Shown here: one piece after another, positions 1-6,992 of the stretch | How the letters are laid out: the number at the start of each line of letters is the position of its first letter | Numbering within the stretch: the first letter of the stretch is position 1 | Source: Acidimicrobiales bacterium | Lineage (GTDB): Bacteria > Actinomycetota > Acidimicrobiia > Acidimicrobiales > UBA8190 | NCBI GenBank assembly: GCA_030042575.1 | Contig: JASHZK010000189.1 | Coordinates: 1 to 15,924, forward strand | Length of the DNA: 15,924 nt | Reading direction: 5' to 3' | Notes under the pieces: model-generated | What the model was told of the DNA's origin: nothing | Seen by the model: only the letters and a program-made list of their open reading frames with translations | The model's database searches: none | Program-made: the position numbers and the translations under genes

Positions 1-255
1 CACGGGCGAGCCCAGGGCGACCGTGGGCTCGTTGGAGGCGTCGTTACACTCCAGGATGTCCCCTGTCGACGAGTGGGCGAAGCCCGATCCCGTCACGGTG
101 ACGCTCTGGCCGTTGGACAGGCCGGTGTCGGGAGAGGCGCTCATCGTCCCGGCAGCTTCGACCAAGGCGCTGAAGCCGAACAGAACAACGCCAACCACGA
201 GGAGCCCCCCACAGAGGAGCACCGACAGTCGCCGCCGACCACGGGCACCGCCCAT
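1..255 (-). CDS. Secreted neocarzinostatin-like domain protein, N-terminal part (cut by window edge)
   Basis: The first 85 residues are visible; the rest lies beyond position 1. A basic start (MGGARGRRR) is followed by a hydrophobic segment at residues 11-31, read as a signal peptide or anchor, with possible cleavage near VEAAG. The exported part begins SASPDTGLSNGQSVTVTGSG, the typical opening of the neocarzinostatin-type immunoglobulin-like fold, and then has a cysteine in DILECN. Such domains occur in enediyne apoproteins, but also in many actinobacterial surface proteins of unknown function that bind no enediyne. I chose ATG at 255. A GTG directly upstream at 258 is equally possible, since the purine-rich GAAAGAGG lies about 7 bases before the GTG and 10 before the ATG. 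The remote homology is inferred from the motif; export is well supported. Confidence 0.75.
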   Translation of the reverse strand, partial: MGGARGRRRLSVLLCGGLLVVGVVLFGFSALVEAAGTMSASPDTGLSNGQSVTVTGSGFAHSSTGDILECNDASNEPTVALGSPV

Positions 256-389
256 CACGGCTGCGCCTCTTTCGCTCCCCCGCCGCATCCACCAACGGCC
301 ACAGATAGCCCAGGCACGGCATTGCTCCCTACGTACTCCACCATCTTGCGCCCTTCCGGTGGTCAGGTCAATGCAGGTCGGCGCCGTGA

Positions 390-521
390 GAGCTGAAGGA
401 CAGAAGCTGGAATTTCCGCCCCTTCCTGAGCGAGCCCGACGTGATGCAGGCGGTGATCAGCCTGCTGTGCCGGCGCCTGTGCCACGCCCAACTGACCCTG
501 CCCCCGTCCCCGACGGGCTGA
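390..521 (+). pseudogene. Remnant resembling the C-helix region of a Crp/Fnr-family regulator
   Basis: The frame between an in-frame TGA at 387-389 and a TGA at 519-521 reads ELKDRSWNFRPFLSEPDVMQ and then AVISLLCRRLCHAQ. This follows the pattern at the end of the cyclic-nucleotide-binding domain and dimerisation helix of Crp/Fnr proteins (a phenylalanine, then FL-x-x-P-x-V, then a leucine-rich stretch with LCxRL). No start codon, beta-roll or helix-turn-helix remains. A neighbouring frame just upstream (371-400) reads MQVGAVRAEGQK, which could be the preceding strand after a frameshift. The codon pattern is coding-like. I read it as a decayed fragment, although chance similarity over 40 residues cannot be excluded. 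Confidence 0.35.
503..517 (-). terminator. Small GC hairpin after the two-helix membrane protein
   Basis: CCCGTC and GACGGG form a 6-bp stem with a 3-base loop, about 30 bases beyond the stop codon of the membrane-protein gene on the minus strand. There is no T-tract, so it is only a weak terminator candidate. Confidence 0.25.
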
Positions 522-547
522 GGACCGGCCCAGGCGTCGCGGCGCGG

Positions 548-1267
548 CTAGGTGCGCTCTTCAGGGGCGCCGCCCGAGGAAAGTTCGGGTCGCGTTCCCT
601 CTTCCGTCACCGTGGACTGCGGAGATCCGGGCTGGCCCGGCGCGGGTGGCCTCCTCATACGAGAGCGACGTCTCGGTAGCGCCCATTGCTTGGGCGGGTT
701 GTTCAAATTCAACTCGAAGAGATAGCGGTTGTAAGCGTCGAGCTCCTCGTTTCTCTCGACCTTGACGCCGAGCACGCGGGCTTCGATCACCGCCGTGTCG
801 TGGTCGGGGGATACCCCCACTCCCCTATCGGTGGCCGCTCCTACGGACTCGAGACTCTCGGTTTCGGCTCGGTCCTCCCTCTGATGGCGCCCCTCGAGGG
901 CATCGGTCCGGGTGCGGGCAAGGGCGGCATGTCCACCGAGGCTGGCGGCTTGAACGGCGCGCGACAACTCCTTGTCAGTGGCCCACCCGGGAATCTGGTG
1001 AATCGGCGTTCCGGAGGCCTCGGCGGCGGCTCGTTGCTTGCGAGCCCACAGCCGGTCGAACGGCACGCTCTGGTCGTGGATGAGCTTCCACCACATGTAG
1101 AGGGCGTAGACGGCGAAGAGAGGCCACTCGACCGTGTACACCCAGCTCAGGTCATTACCGCCCTTCGCCACCTCGTACTGCCACCATCCAGCCAGGAGGA
1201 AAGCCGGGACCAGGATCAGTGCCAGCACGTGAAGGCCGATGCAGCGCCAGGTGAAGTACTTACGCAT
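548..1267 (-). CDS. Conserved actinobacterial two-helix membrane protein
   Basis: The protein has 239 residues from ATG at 1267. That start has AAGG 7 bases upstream and is preferred to an in-frame TTG two codons earlier. Hydrophobic segments lie at about residues 9-29 and 44-62. Between and through them runs the tryptophan-rich motif GWWQYEVAKGGNDLSW, followed by TVEWPLFAVYALYMWWKLIHD, a pattern seen in a widespread but uncharacterised actinobacterial membrane family. The rest (about 65-239) is hydrophilic and probably cytoplasmic. It includes the conserved-looking element ELDAYNRYLFELN at 175-187 and ends in an Arg/Pro-rich tail. Members are sometimes labelled transcriptional regulators, but I see no DNA-binding motif. 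It lies about 200 bases downstream of the serine hydrolase on the same strand and may be cotranscribed with it. The function is unknown. Confidence 0.8.
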   Translation of the reverse strand: MRKYFTWRCIGLHVLALILVPAFLLAGWWQYEVAKGGNDLSWVYTVEWPLFAVYALYMWWKLIHDQSVPFDRLWARKQRAAAEASGTPIHQIPGWATDKELSRAVQAASLGGHAALARTRTDALEGRHQREDRAETESLESVGAATDRGVGVSPDHDTAVIEARVLGVKVERNEELDAYNRYLFELNLNNPPKQWALPRRRSRMRRPPAPGQPGSPQSTVTEEGTRPELSSGGAPEERT

Positions 1268-1463
1268 ACTCAAACCTTGAGGGCCTCACGCCTGTCCACC
1301 CGCACGAGGCGGTTCGTCGATCGAAACCTTAGTTGGGTGGCACCGCCAGGCGGGTGGCGGGAGCGGGCGCTACCCGGCGTGAGCTGCGAGGTGCCCGCCC
1401 ACAGCACCGAGGCAGCCGGGAGGCTCCGACCGCCTCCGCCACAATTCTCGTGACACGGCGAAG

Positions 1464-2450
1464 TCAGTGCACGGGAGAAGCAGCGCCCGAAGTGACAGCC
1501 GACGTAAACAATTTCTGGCCCGGCCACAGGCTGGCCTGTCCCAGCTGCTGCCAGACCAGCTGGGACAGGCCCTGGATGGTGTCGATCCCGCTGGCCATGC
1601 TGGGATTGCCGCCGGTGAGCACGGCGATGAGGTAGTCGCGACCCTGGCCGTCGACATAGCCGATGCTATTGATCTCCCAGATGCCGTTGGTCGGATCCCA
1701 GCCGTTCTTCAAGGCGACAGCGACGCCGGCCGGGACGCCGGCTGAGACCCCCCAGTCCTGGTCGGGATCGATGTTCATCATCAGGTTGAGGATGAAGGAT
1801 CGAGAGGCGGGGCTGAGCAGCGAGCTCGGGGAGACGAGCTCCTCGAGCAGTCGGATCTGGTCCGCAGCGGTGGTCGTCGACAATCCCCAGTAGCCCTGGG
1901 TGTTCAGCGTCGTTCCCGTAAGGCCCACCACGTCGTCATAGGCCCCCACGCCGCTCGCACCACCGTCGGTGTCCCACAGGTCGGTGGCATCATCGTTGTC
2001 GCTCTCCTCGATCATTCCGGTAGCGACCTCGACCTGTTCGGCCGAGAGCGCGGCGTTCTGCTGCTGCGCTTGGTAGAGCAGGGTCTCCAGGATGTTGACC
2101 TTCTGGATGCTCGCCATCTCGAGGGCCACGCCGGGCCGGTACAGCGACAGCTTCCCGTCGACGAGGTCGTAGACGGCGGCGGTCACGTCGTCGTCCTGCT
2201 GGGTGAGGTAAGACGCCACCGTCGGCTGGGCGAAGACGTCGACCGGTGCAGGCGGCGACGATGACGCCGGGGTGCTCGGCAGGGACGACGACTGGCGCCG
2301 GGACTTCGACGCCGGTGACGTGCCCCCGCGTGAGACGAGCACTGCGACCGCCGCCACGACGACGACGGAGACGGCCACGCCGATCGTGCGCATCAACCGC
2401 CGGCGACGTCGCCGGCGGCGACGTCGCGCCGACACGCCGTACAGAGTCAC
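1464..2450 (-). CDS. Membrane-anchored class A beta-lactamase-fold serine hydrolase
   Basis: This 328-residue protein starts at GTG 2450, with GGTGAG just upstream. Residues 9-18 are ten consecutive arginines, followed by a membrane-spanning segment at about 22-40, so the catalytic part should lie outside the membrane. A Ser/Pro-rich linker (45-68) precedes the domain. The three active-site elements of penicillin-recognising enzymes are present in order: S114-x-x-K117 (SIQK), S150-D-N152 (SDN) and K248-N-G250 in place of the usual K-T/S-G. I do not see a clear equivalent of the Omega-loop glutamate of true class A beta-lactamases, so efficient beta-lactam hydrolysis is doubtful. Related actinobacterial proteins are usually called simply serine hydrolases, and a cell-wall role is possible. 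It is divergent from the HtrA-like protease across a 517-base gap. Confidence 0.88.
   Translation of the reverse strand: MTLYGVSARRRRRRRRRRLMRTIGVAVSVVVVAAVAVLVSRGGTSPASKSRRQSSSLPSTPASSSPPAPVDVFAQPTVASYLTQQDDDVTAAVYDLVDGKLSLYRPGVALEMASIQKVNILETLLYQAQQQNAALSAEQVEVATGMIEESDNDDATDLWDTDGGASGVGAYDDVVGLTGTTLNTQGYWGLSTTTAADQIRLLEELVSPSSLLSPASRSFILNLMMNIDPDQDWGVSAGVPAGVAVALKNGWDPTNGIWEINSIGYVDGQGRDYLIAVLTGGNPSMASGIDTIQGLSQLVWQQLGQASLWPGQKLFTSAVTSGAASPVH
2403..2427. repeat. Two copies of the palindrome GCGACGTCGC inside the arginine run
   Basis: GCGACGTCGC occurs at 2403-2412 and 2418-2427, a 15-bp direct repeat of a self-complementary 10-mer. It encodes most of the ten-arginine stretch of the serine hydrolase, so five codons are effectively duplicated. 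It may have arisen by slippage. Confidence 0.7.
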
Positions 2451-2967
2451 CGCTCACTCACCGACACGACGCTACCTTTCTACGCCGTGGCCGTGGCCGT
2501 GGCCCATGAAGGCTCGGGTCCGGGTGGAACCCACCGTCGACGACCAGGGCTCACTTCGACCACGGTCAGCGGGCCAGGCCCGGGGCCCGTGTCACTACCT
2601 TTGCCCTAGGGGACTTCCTCGCCGGTTCGGGACCTGGCGCCAACATGCGACGCCCCGGCCACGAAGACAAAACACCGGACATGGCCTGTACACGGCGGCC
2701 GGCGCGGCCAGCGAAGGAGACCGGCGCGACTGATCTCTGACGACTCCTCGAGCCCATCCGTCTGCGACCGTCGACGTCGCGAACAGGGAAATCCCGGGGC
2801 CGGAGCGAATGGCGGCGCATCAAAGGGAACGTGAAAAGCTGAAAGCTGAAGCTCACCATCGCCCTGCCGCACATCGACCTTCAGCCTGCGCTTACCGGGA
2901 GCACAAGGTCCTCACAGAAACGCAATCCAACGTGGAGAAAGGAAGGTACGTCTAGGGAACTGGTGCG
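2451..2967. other. Divergent intergenic region between the serine hydrolase and the HtrA-like protease
   Basis: These 517 bases must hold the promoters of both flanking genes, but I find no pair of boxes good enough to call. There are two short tandem repeats: CCGTGG three times at 2485-2502, and an AAAGCTG-like unit of about three copies at 2835-2854. A possible 48-codon plus-strand frame runs from ATG 2809 to TAG 2953-2955, but its third-position composition is not coding-like and I do not call it a gene. Confidence 0.5.
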
Positions 2968-4461
2968 ATGACTGAAGTGTTCGGATCCAACAGCCCGTCG
3001 CCATCGGGAGCTGATCTCCCTGCGGGCGAGGAGGAGGCGGGGCCCCCGTACCCCCGGGGGGAGCAGCACTCAGGAGGCGGTCCTAGCGGAGGTCCGGCCT
3101 ACTGGCCACCGCCGCCGGGCGGACCGTGGTGGGGCACCCCCCCATGGGGTCCGCCGGCGTCTGCCCGACCGTCACGAAGCCGCTCGCATCTGCGACTGGT
3201 CGCCCTTGCCGCAGCGCTGGTGGGGGCCGTGGGGGCGGGGATCGGGATCGGCTATGTGCTCGGGCCGTCGACGCCTTCAGATCTGGCGTCCGGAGTGGCG
3301 CCGGGTTCGTCGTCCGGTGGGTCCGGCGACGGCAACCCTTTCTCGGGCTCCGACTACAACAATCCGTTCTCCGGCTCGGGAGCAGACAACCCGTTCTCTG
3401 GTTCGGGTGGCAGTGGCTCACTCGGCGGCGATTCCACTCCAGGTACCTCCACCAACGGCGGTGGATCATCTGACGTCAGCTCGATTGCCGCCGAGGTGGA
3501 TCCCGCACTGGTGGACATCAACGTCATCTTCGACGGAGACGTGTCCGGGGCCGGAACGGGCATCGTGCTCAATTCCGACGGTGAAGTCCTGACCAACAAC
3601 CACGTGGTCGAGGGCGCCACCTCGATCAGCGTGACGGACATCGGCAACGGGAAAACGTACGGGGCAACCGTGGTCGGCTACGACTCCAGCGACGATGTCG
3701 CCGTGATCCAGTTGACGGACGCCTCGGGTCTGCAGGCGGCCCACATAGGCAACCCTTCCAACGTGGCGGTGGGAGACGCCGTGGTGGCCATCGGCAACGC
3801 AGGCGGAACGGGCGGAACGCCAACGGCAACCGGCGGATCCATTACCGCCTTGAATCAGGCCATCACGGCCAGCGACGAGGTCTCCGGTGGCAGCGAGAGC
3901 CTGAGTGGACTGATCGAAACGGATGCCGACATCCAGCCCGGTGACTCGGGCGGCTCACTGGTCAACAGCTCTGGTCAGGTCATCGGCATGGACACCGCCG
4001 CCTCCGAGGGATACTCACTGAGCTCCCAGGCAGACCAGGGCTACGCCATCCCGATCGACAAAGCCCTGTCGGTGGCTTCCCAGATCGAAGCAGGCGACGG
4101 CTCCTCGACGGTTCACGTCGGACCCACTGCCTACCTCGGCGTCCTGGTGTCCACATCGAACTCATCGGCTTCGGCGTACCCGGGCGGGTACTACAGTCCG
4201 TTCGGCGCCCAGAACGGGACCTCCAATTCGGACGGGGCTCTCGTGAGCGCAGTGGTCAGTGGTGGCCCTGCCTCGGAGATCGGCTTGACCCAGGGCGACG
4301 TGATCACGTCCCTCGGCGGCCACAGCGTGACCTCAGCCTCGGATCTGACCGCTCTGATCCAGCAGTACCAGCCGGGCGACAGTGTCCAGGTCGGGTGGAC
4401 CGACACCTCCGGAGAGGCCCACACCGCCACCGCCACGCTGGGGTCGGGCCCCGCCCAGTGA
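2968..4461 (+). CDS. Membrane-anchored HtrA/DegP-like serine protease with PDZ domain
   Basis: The protein has 497 residues. The cytoplasmic N-terminus (1-72) is rich in Pro, Gly and Trp, and a single transmembrane segment spans about 76-98. A Gly/Ser linker (100-170) carries three NPFSGS units. The trypsin-like domain (about 172-375) contains the full catalytic triad: His212 in TNNHVV, Asp243 in SDDVAVIQL and Ser327 in GDSGGS. A C-terminal PDZ domain (about 385-492) contains the typical GLTQGDVITSLGG. This is the S1C layout of actinobacterial HtrA/PepD-type proteases, which degrade or check misfolded envelope proteins. ATG 2968 is preceded by AGGGA at 2954-2958, a somewhat long spacing. The gene stands alone and converges on the PstS-like gene. 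I see no recognisable stress promoter. The protease assignment is firm; its substrates are unknown. Confidence 0.95.
   Translation: MTEVFGSNSPSPSGADLPAGEEEAGPPYPRGEQHSGGGPSGGPAYWPPPPGGPWWGTPPWGPPASARPSRSRSHLRLVALAAALVGAVGAGIGIGYVLGPSTPSDLASGVAPGSSSGGSGDGNPFSGSDYNNPFSGSGADNPFSGSGGSGSLGGDSTPGTSTNGGGSSDVSSIAAEVDPALVDINVIFDGDVSGAGTGIVLNSDGEVLTNNHVVEGATSISVTDIGNGKTYGATVVGYDSSDDVAVIQLTDASGLQAAHIGNPSNVAVGDAVVAIGNAGGTGGTPTATGGSITALNQAITASDEVSGGSESLSGLIETDADIQPGDSGGSLVNSSGQVIGMDTAASEGYSLSSQADQGYAIPIDKALSVASQIEAGDGSSTVHVGPTAYLGVLVSTSNSSASAYPGGYYSPFGAQNGTSNSDGALVSAVVSGGPASEIGLTQGDVITSLGGHSVTSASDLTALIQQYQPGDSVQVGWTDTSGEAHTATATLGSGPAQ
3334..3405 (+). repeat. Three NPFSGS repeats in the HtrA linker
   Basis: NPFSGS starts at residues 123, 132 and 141, giving a 9-residue (27-bp) period with three variable residues between copies. 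It lies in the exported linker between the membrane helix and the protease domain. The codons differ between copies, so the repeat is not a recent exact duplication. Confidence 0.85.
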
Positions 4462-4505
4462 CGGGCGCGCCGCTCGAACCGGAGGCCTCCGTCCGACTCG
4501 GACCT

Positions 4506-4542
4506 CACAGGGGCCGGACCGCATGGCGGTCCGGCCCCTGTG
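4506..4542. terminator. Bidirectional terminator hairpin between convergent genes
   Basis: A perfect 17-bp inverted repeat (left arm 4506-4522, right arm 4526-4542) with a 3-base loop lies between the stop codon of the protease gene at 4461 and that of the PstS-like gene at 4581. There is no long T-tract on either side. Its position, GC content and symmetry fit a shared terminator of the actinobacterial type. Confidence 0.85.
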
Positions 4543-4580
4543 CTTCGTCATGGCGGGACGACGCTGCCCGGTGTCGCCTC

Positions 4581-6515
4581 TCAGCCGCCGTCGCCGTCGG
4601 TGGTGAACACCAGGCAGTGACCGGTGGCGCTGGTCCCGTCGGCGTACTGGGGGTCCACGAACCGGTACTCGGGGTCGGTGAGAACCTCGGGCGTCGCCGT
4701 CAGTGATCCCTGGGTCGGGTACATGTCGCTTTCGTCCGGCAACGGTAAGAATCCGTTGCTCTTGATGATCGACTGGATCTCCGAACCGTAGGTGGCGCCC
4801 GTGGTGGAGTTAGAATCGACGTCGGAGCTCTCCTGGCAGATGAAGCCGTCCTCACCGATGAAGTTCAGCGCAGCCTGGGGAGAGGCCGGGAAGCTGCCCC
4901 TGCCATCCGAGTACACGTTGTACAGGTACCGGTCGGTGGGGTAGGTGCCGTTCTCGATGGTGGTGGTGTCAGGCTTGACGGGTCGCCCGTTCTCGGTGAC
5001 GACCTCGGCCCCCAGGACCATCTTCGAATCCTTGCCGGTGTGGGCCGAGCCGCACTCCGCCAGGGCACCCTGGCACTCGGTGTGGAAGTTGCCGTAGGAG
5101 AAGTAGAACAGGGCGTCAGCCTCGTCTTTGTCCTTGAGGATGCTCGTGATCTCGTTCTCGAAGATGGTGTGCGAGTCGGTGTAGGTGGCTCCCCGGTAGG
5201 TCAGTCCCTCGGGGCTGGCCGAGATGTCGAGGACCGTCGCCCACGTACTCTCGGTACCCGCCCCGCTCTGGGCCTGGTAGACGTCGATGGGGCAGGCCTT
5301 CTGGAATTCGGCGAAGGTGTAGGGGACCGTGTCGGTCGACGGCAGCACACAGTGGCCGGAGCCACCGCCGGCGTTGTTGACCGCCGTCACATAGCCGCTG
5401 GGGGCGCCGCTGTAGTCGTAGCAAAGGTTGTACTGCCCCTTGGAGGACGATGGTGCCGAGGAACTGACCGACGAGCAAATCTGCCCCCAATTGGTGATGC
5501 CGGCGTTGGCCGAGCAGGTATTGCCGCTGGCCACGTAACAGCTGGCGCCGTAGATCGTCGACAGCACCGGGATCGACAGAGAGCTGATGTGGAACGACGG
5601 CGTGTCGGCGTCCTTCACCTCGGTCCAGTGCAACCAGGGCACGGCGTCCTGGGCGTAGGCCACGAAGTTGAGCCCCGGGTCGTCGGTAGCGGCGGTGGTC
5701 ACCGGGTCGCCGGTCGGGAGGGCTTGGCCGTTGTTGGGTCCCCTCGAGGATCTGGCGGCGTCGACAAGAGCATCGTCGCTGCCAGTGTTCTCGAGCTGCT
5801 TGATGCCGTTGGAGGACCCCAGCGCCGGCTCCTGGACCACCACGTCGTTGTAGGGGTTCTGGTTGTCGCCGCCGAGGTACTGGGTACTGATCTCCTGGCC
5901 CGAGGCCAGATCGAGCTTCCCGCTCGCCACCTTGCAGCCGGTGAACTCCTCGCTGGAGCTGGAGGCGCCGGTGCAGGTGATCTGGGAGACCTCCGAGGGC
6001 GTGTCGCTCCCCTGGTAGGAGCCCAGGGCACCGTCCTGGTCGGTGAAGGTCCAGGTGTCCAGGGTGCCGCCGCCTGACGCCGTCGACCCCACGCTCGAGG
6101 TTCCCCAGCCGTCAGTGGTGAACCCGCTGACCGAGGACACCGGGACGTCGGTGGCCGAGGTGGAGACGTCGGTGGCGGCGCTGATCGTCGTCCACGCCCC
6201 GTCCAGGGTGGTCGGGTCGTTGTCGCCCAGGCCGTTCTGACCACCGGTGTCGTTGCCGGCGCATTGGAAGTCCAACACCTGAGAGCCGCTGCTCGGTGCG
6301 GTCAGGTTGCACCCGGGGGACTCGTCGTACAAGGTGGACAGCGCCATCATCATCGGATAGGTGGTTTGGGAACCACTCATGATGACCAGATTGTTGTCGG
6401 ACGCCACGGGTGACGCGCTTGCCGGAACGGCCAGAGCGATCCCCAGGGCCCCCGTGCCCACCACTCCTGCAGCTGCCCGCAGGAGCGCTCGTTGCATCCG
6501 TTTACCGTGAACCAT
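4581..6515 (-). CDS. Secreted PstS-like phosphate-binding protein with large insertion
   Basis: The protein has 644 residues from ATG 6515, chosen because AGAAGGGGG ends 6 bases upstream; a GTG seven codons earlier would place that site inside the gene. A signal peptide ends near ASA|SPVA (after residue 34). The mature start has SGSQTTYPMM (47-56), the substrate-loop pattern of PstS-type periplasmic-binding proteins, and later segments such as LNFVAYAQDAVPWL fit that fold. It is far longer than the usual 330-400 residues. Residues about 109-200 look like an inserted Ser/Thr/Gly-rich beta module. The mature protein has 14 cysteines that fall into neighbouring pairs, suggesting several disulfides. 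No lipobox is visible. No pstC, pstA or pstB lies in the window. A PHO box upstream supports a role in phosphate scavenging, but the ligand is inferred. Confidence 0.85.
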   Translation of the reverse strand: MVHGKRMQRALLRAAAGVVGTGALGIALAVPASASPVASDNNLVIMSGSQTTYPMMMALSTLYDESPGCNLTAPSSGSQVLDFQCAGNDTGGQNGLGDNDPTTLDGAWTTISAATDVSTSATDVPVSSVSGFTTDGWGTSSVGSTASGGGTLDTWTFTDQDGALGSYQGSDTPSEVSQITCTGASSSSEEFTGCKVASGKLDLASGQEISTQYLGGDNQNPYNDVVVQEPALGSSNGIKQLENTGSDDALVDAARSSRGPNNGQALPTGDPVTTAATDDPGLNFVAYAQDAVPWLHWTEVKDADTPSFHISSLSIPVLSTIYGASCYVASGNTCSANAGITNWGQICSSVSSSAPSSSKGQYNLCYDYSGAPSGYVTAVNNAGGGSGHCVLPSTDTVPYTFAEFQKACPIDVYQAQSGAGTESTWATVLDISASPEGLTYRGATYTDSHTIFENEITSILKDKDEADALFYFSYGNFHTECQGALAECGSAHTGKDSKMVLGAEVVTENGRPVKPDTTTIENGTYPTDRYLYNVYSDGRGSFPASPQAALNFIGEDGFICQESSDVDSNSTTGATYGSEIQSIIKSNGFLPLPDESDMYPTQGSLTATPEVLTDPEYRFVDPQYADGTSATGHCLVFTTDGDGG

Positions 6516-6521
6516 CAGGCA

Positions 6522-6530
6522 CCCCCTTCT
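6522..6530 (-). promoter_or_regulatory. Ribosome-binding site that fixes the PstS-like start
   Basis: On the minus strand AGAAGGGGG lies 6 bases before ATG 6515. It is a near-perfect Shine-Dalgarno sequence and rules in favour of this ATG over the upstream GTG at 6536. Confidence 0.85.
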
Positions 6531-6604
6531 CGTCACCGGCGAGAACCGTGCGCGGCCCGACGATTTCCTCCGGCGACTCCCGGGCAGGCAACCTAAGAGC
6601 GCGA

Positions 6605-6633
6605 GGTGAACGGTTCGTGACGGGAAAGTGAAC
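6605..6633 (-). promoter_or_regulatory. PHO box: three direct repeats, candidate PhoP-binding site
   Basis: Read on the minus strand, the order is GTTCACT (6633-6627), CGTCACG (6622-6616) and GTTCACC (6611-6605). Each is 7 bases, separated by 4 bases, giving an 11-bp period. This is the direct-repeat structure of actinobacterial PHO boxes bound by the response regulator PhoP under phosphate limitation. The site ends 89 bases before the PstS-like start codon, in the correct orientation. A TAGGTT at 6595-6590 is a possible -10 element. Activation by PhoP is inferred from the site and the gene. Confidence 0.75.
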
Positions 6634-6713
6634 TTTCCATATATTTTCTAGTTCCTCACTCGGTTCTATTAACCAGAGTCGAATAGGGAGCGGATTCACG
6701 GGAGGGCTGGGCC

Positions 6714-6977
6714 GTGGCGAGCCGCTCGGCCGCGGGCCGTACTCGGACGGGGCAACCACCTCGTCGGCGGCCGAGAGCGGCGTTAGCGGATGTGGCCGGC
6801 GTCCCACCTGGGACCTTTGACACGAAGTCGACGGCCCTGATCGCCGGCCTGCCCGCCGAGGGCGAGAAGCAATGGCGAGCACCAATCGATGACAGACACA
6901 CAGCTCGCTCGCGATTTTCGCAACTCCCTACCACCCTTCGTTGGGAAAGCTCGTCCAACGAGACGGCTGGCCTATGA
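6714..6977 (+). CDS. Possible small hypothetical protein, or gene remnant
   Basis: This 87-codon frame starts at GTG 6714, with GGGAGGG about 7 bases upstream, and ends 15 bases before the convergent hydrolase stop. The first 22 residues are very Arg-rich. The remainder, containing ALADVAGVPP and QWRAPIDDRH, has a balanced composition and moderately coding-like codon use. I recognise no family and see no membrane segment. It fills most of an otherwise empty 477-base gap. It could be a real small gene, the tail of a decayed gene, or chance. Confidence 0.3.
   Translation: MASRSAAGRTRTGQPPRRRPRAALADVAGVPPGTFDTKSTALIAGLPAEGEKQWRAPIDDRHTARSRFSQLPTTLRWESSSNETAGL
6938..6961. terminator. Stem-loop downstream of the alpha/beta hydrolase
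   Basis: TCGTTGG (6938-6944) pairs with CCAACGA (6955-6961) as a 7-bp stem with a 10-base loop, about 30 bases beyond the hydrolase stop codon on the minus strand. It has no T-tract, so the termination role is tentative. Confidence 0.35.
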
Positions 6978-6992
6978 GTTGCGGGACACCTG

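Noticed and set aside
1..255. Enediyne antibiotic cluster, suggested by the neocarzinostatin-like domain.
   Set aside because: The domain is common in unrelated actinobacterial surface proteins and no polyketide synthase or enediyne gene is present.
686..1453. A 255-codon plus-strand frame opposite the two-helix membrane protein.
   Set aside because: It has no recognisable domain, while the opposite strand shows conserved membrane motifs and a proper start.
2809..2955. A 48-codon plus-strand frame before the HtrA-like gene.
   Set aside because: It has about even third-position composition, a poor ribosome-binding spacing and no recognisable motif.
5040..6077. A 345-codon open frame on the plus strand opposite the PstS-like gene.
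   Set aside because: Its translation is Val/Gly/Arg-rich with no family pattern. The minus strand has a signal peptide, the PstS motif, paired cysteines and a strong ribosome-binding site. It is an antisense artefact of high GC.
6516..6536. A GTG start at 6536 for the PstS-like protein.
   Set aside because: It would place the AGAAGGGGG ribosome-binding site within the coding sequence and disturb the signal peptide start.
6623..6638. A perfect inverted repeat, GGAAAGT-GA-ACTTTCC, as a separate operator.
   Set aside because: It overlaps the PHO-box repeats, which explain the conserved part better. The symmetry may be incidental, so it is not listed as a feature.
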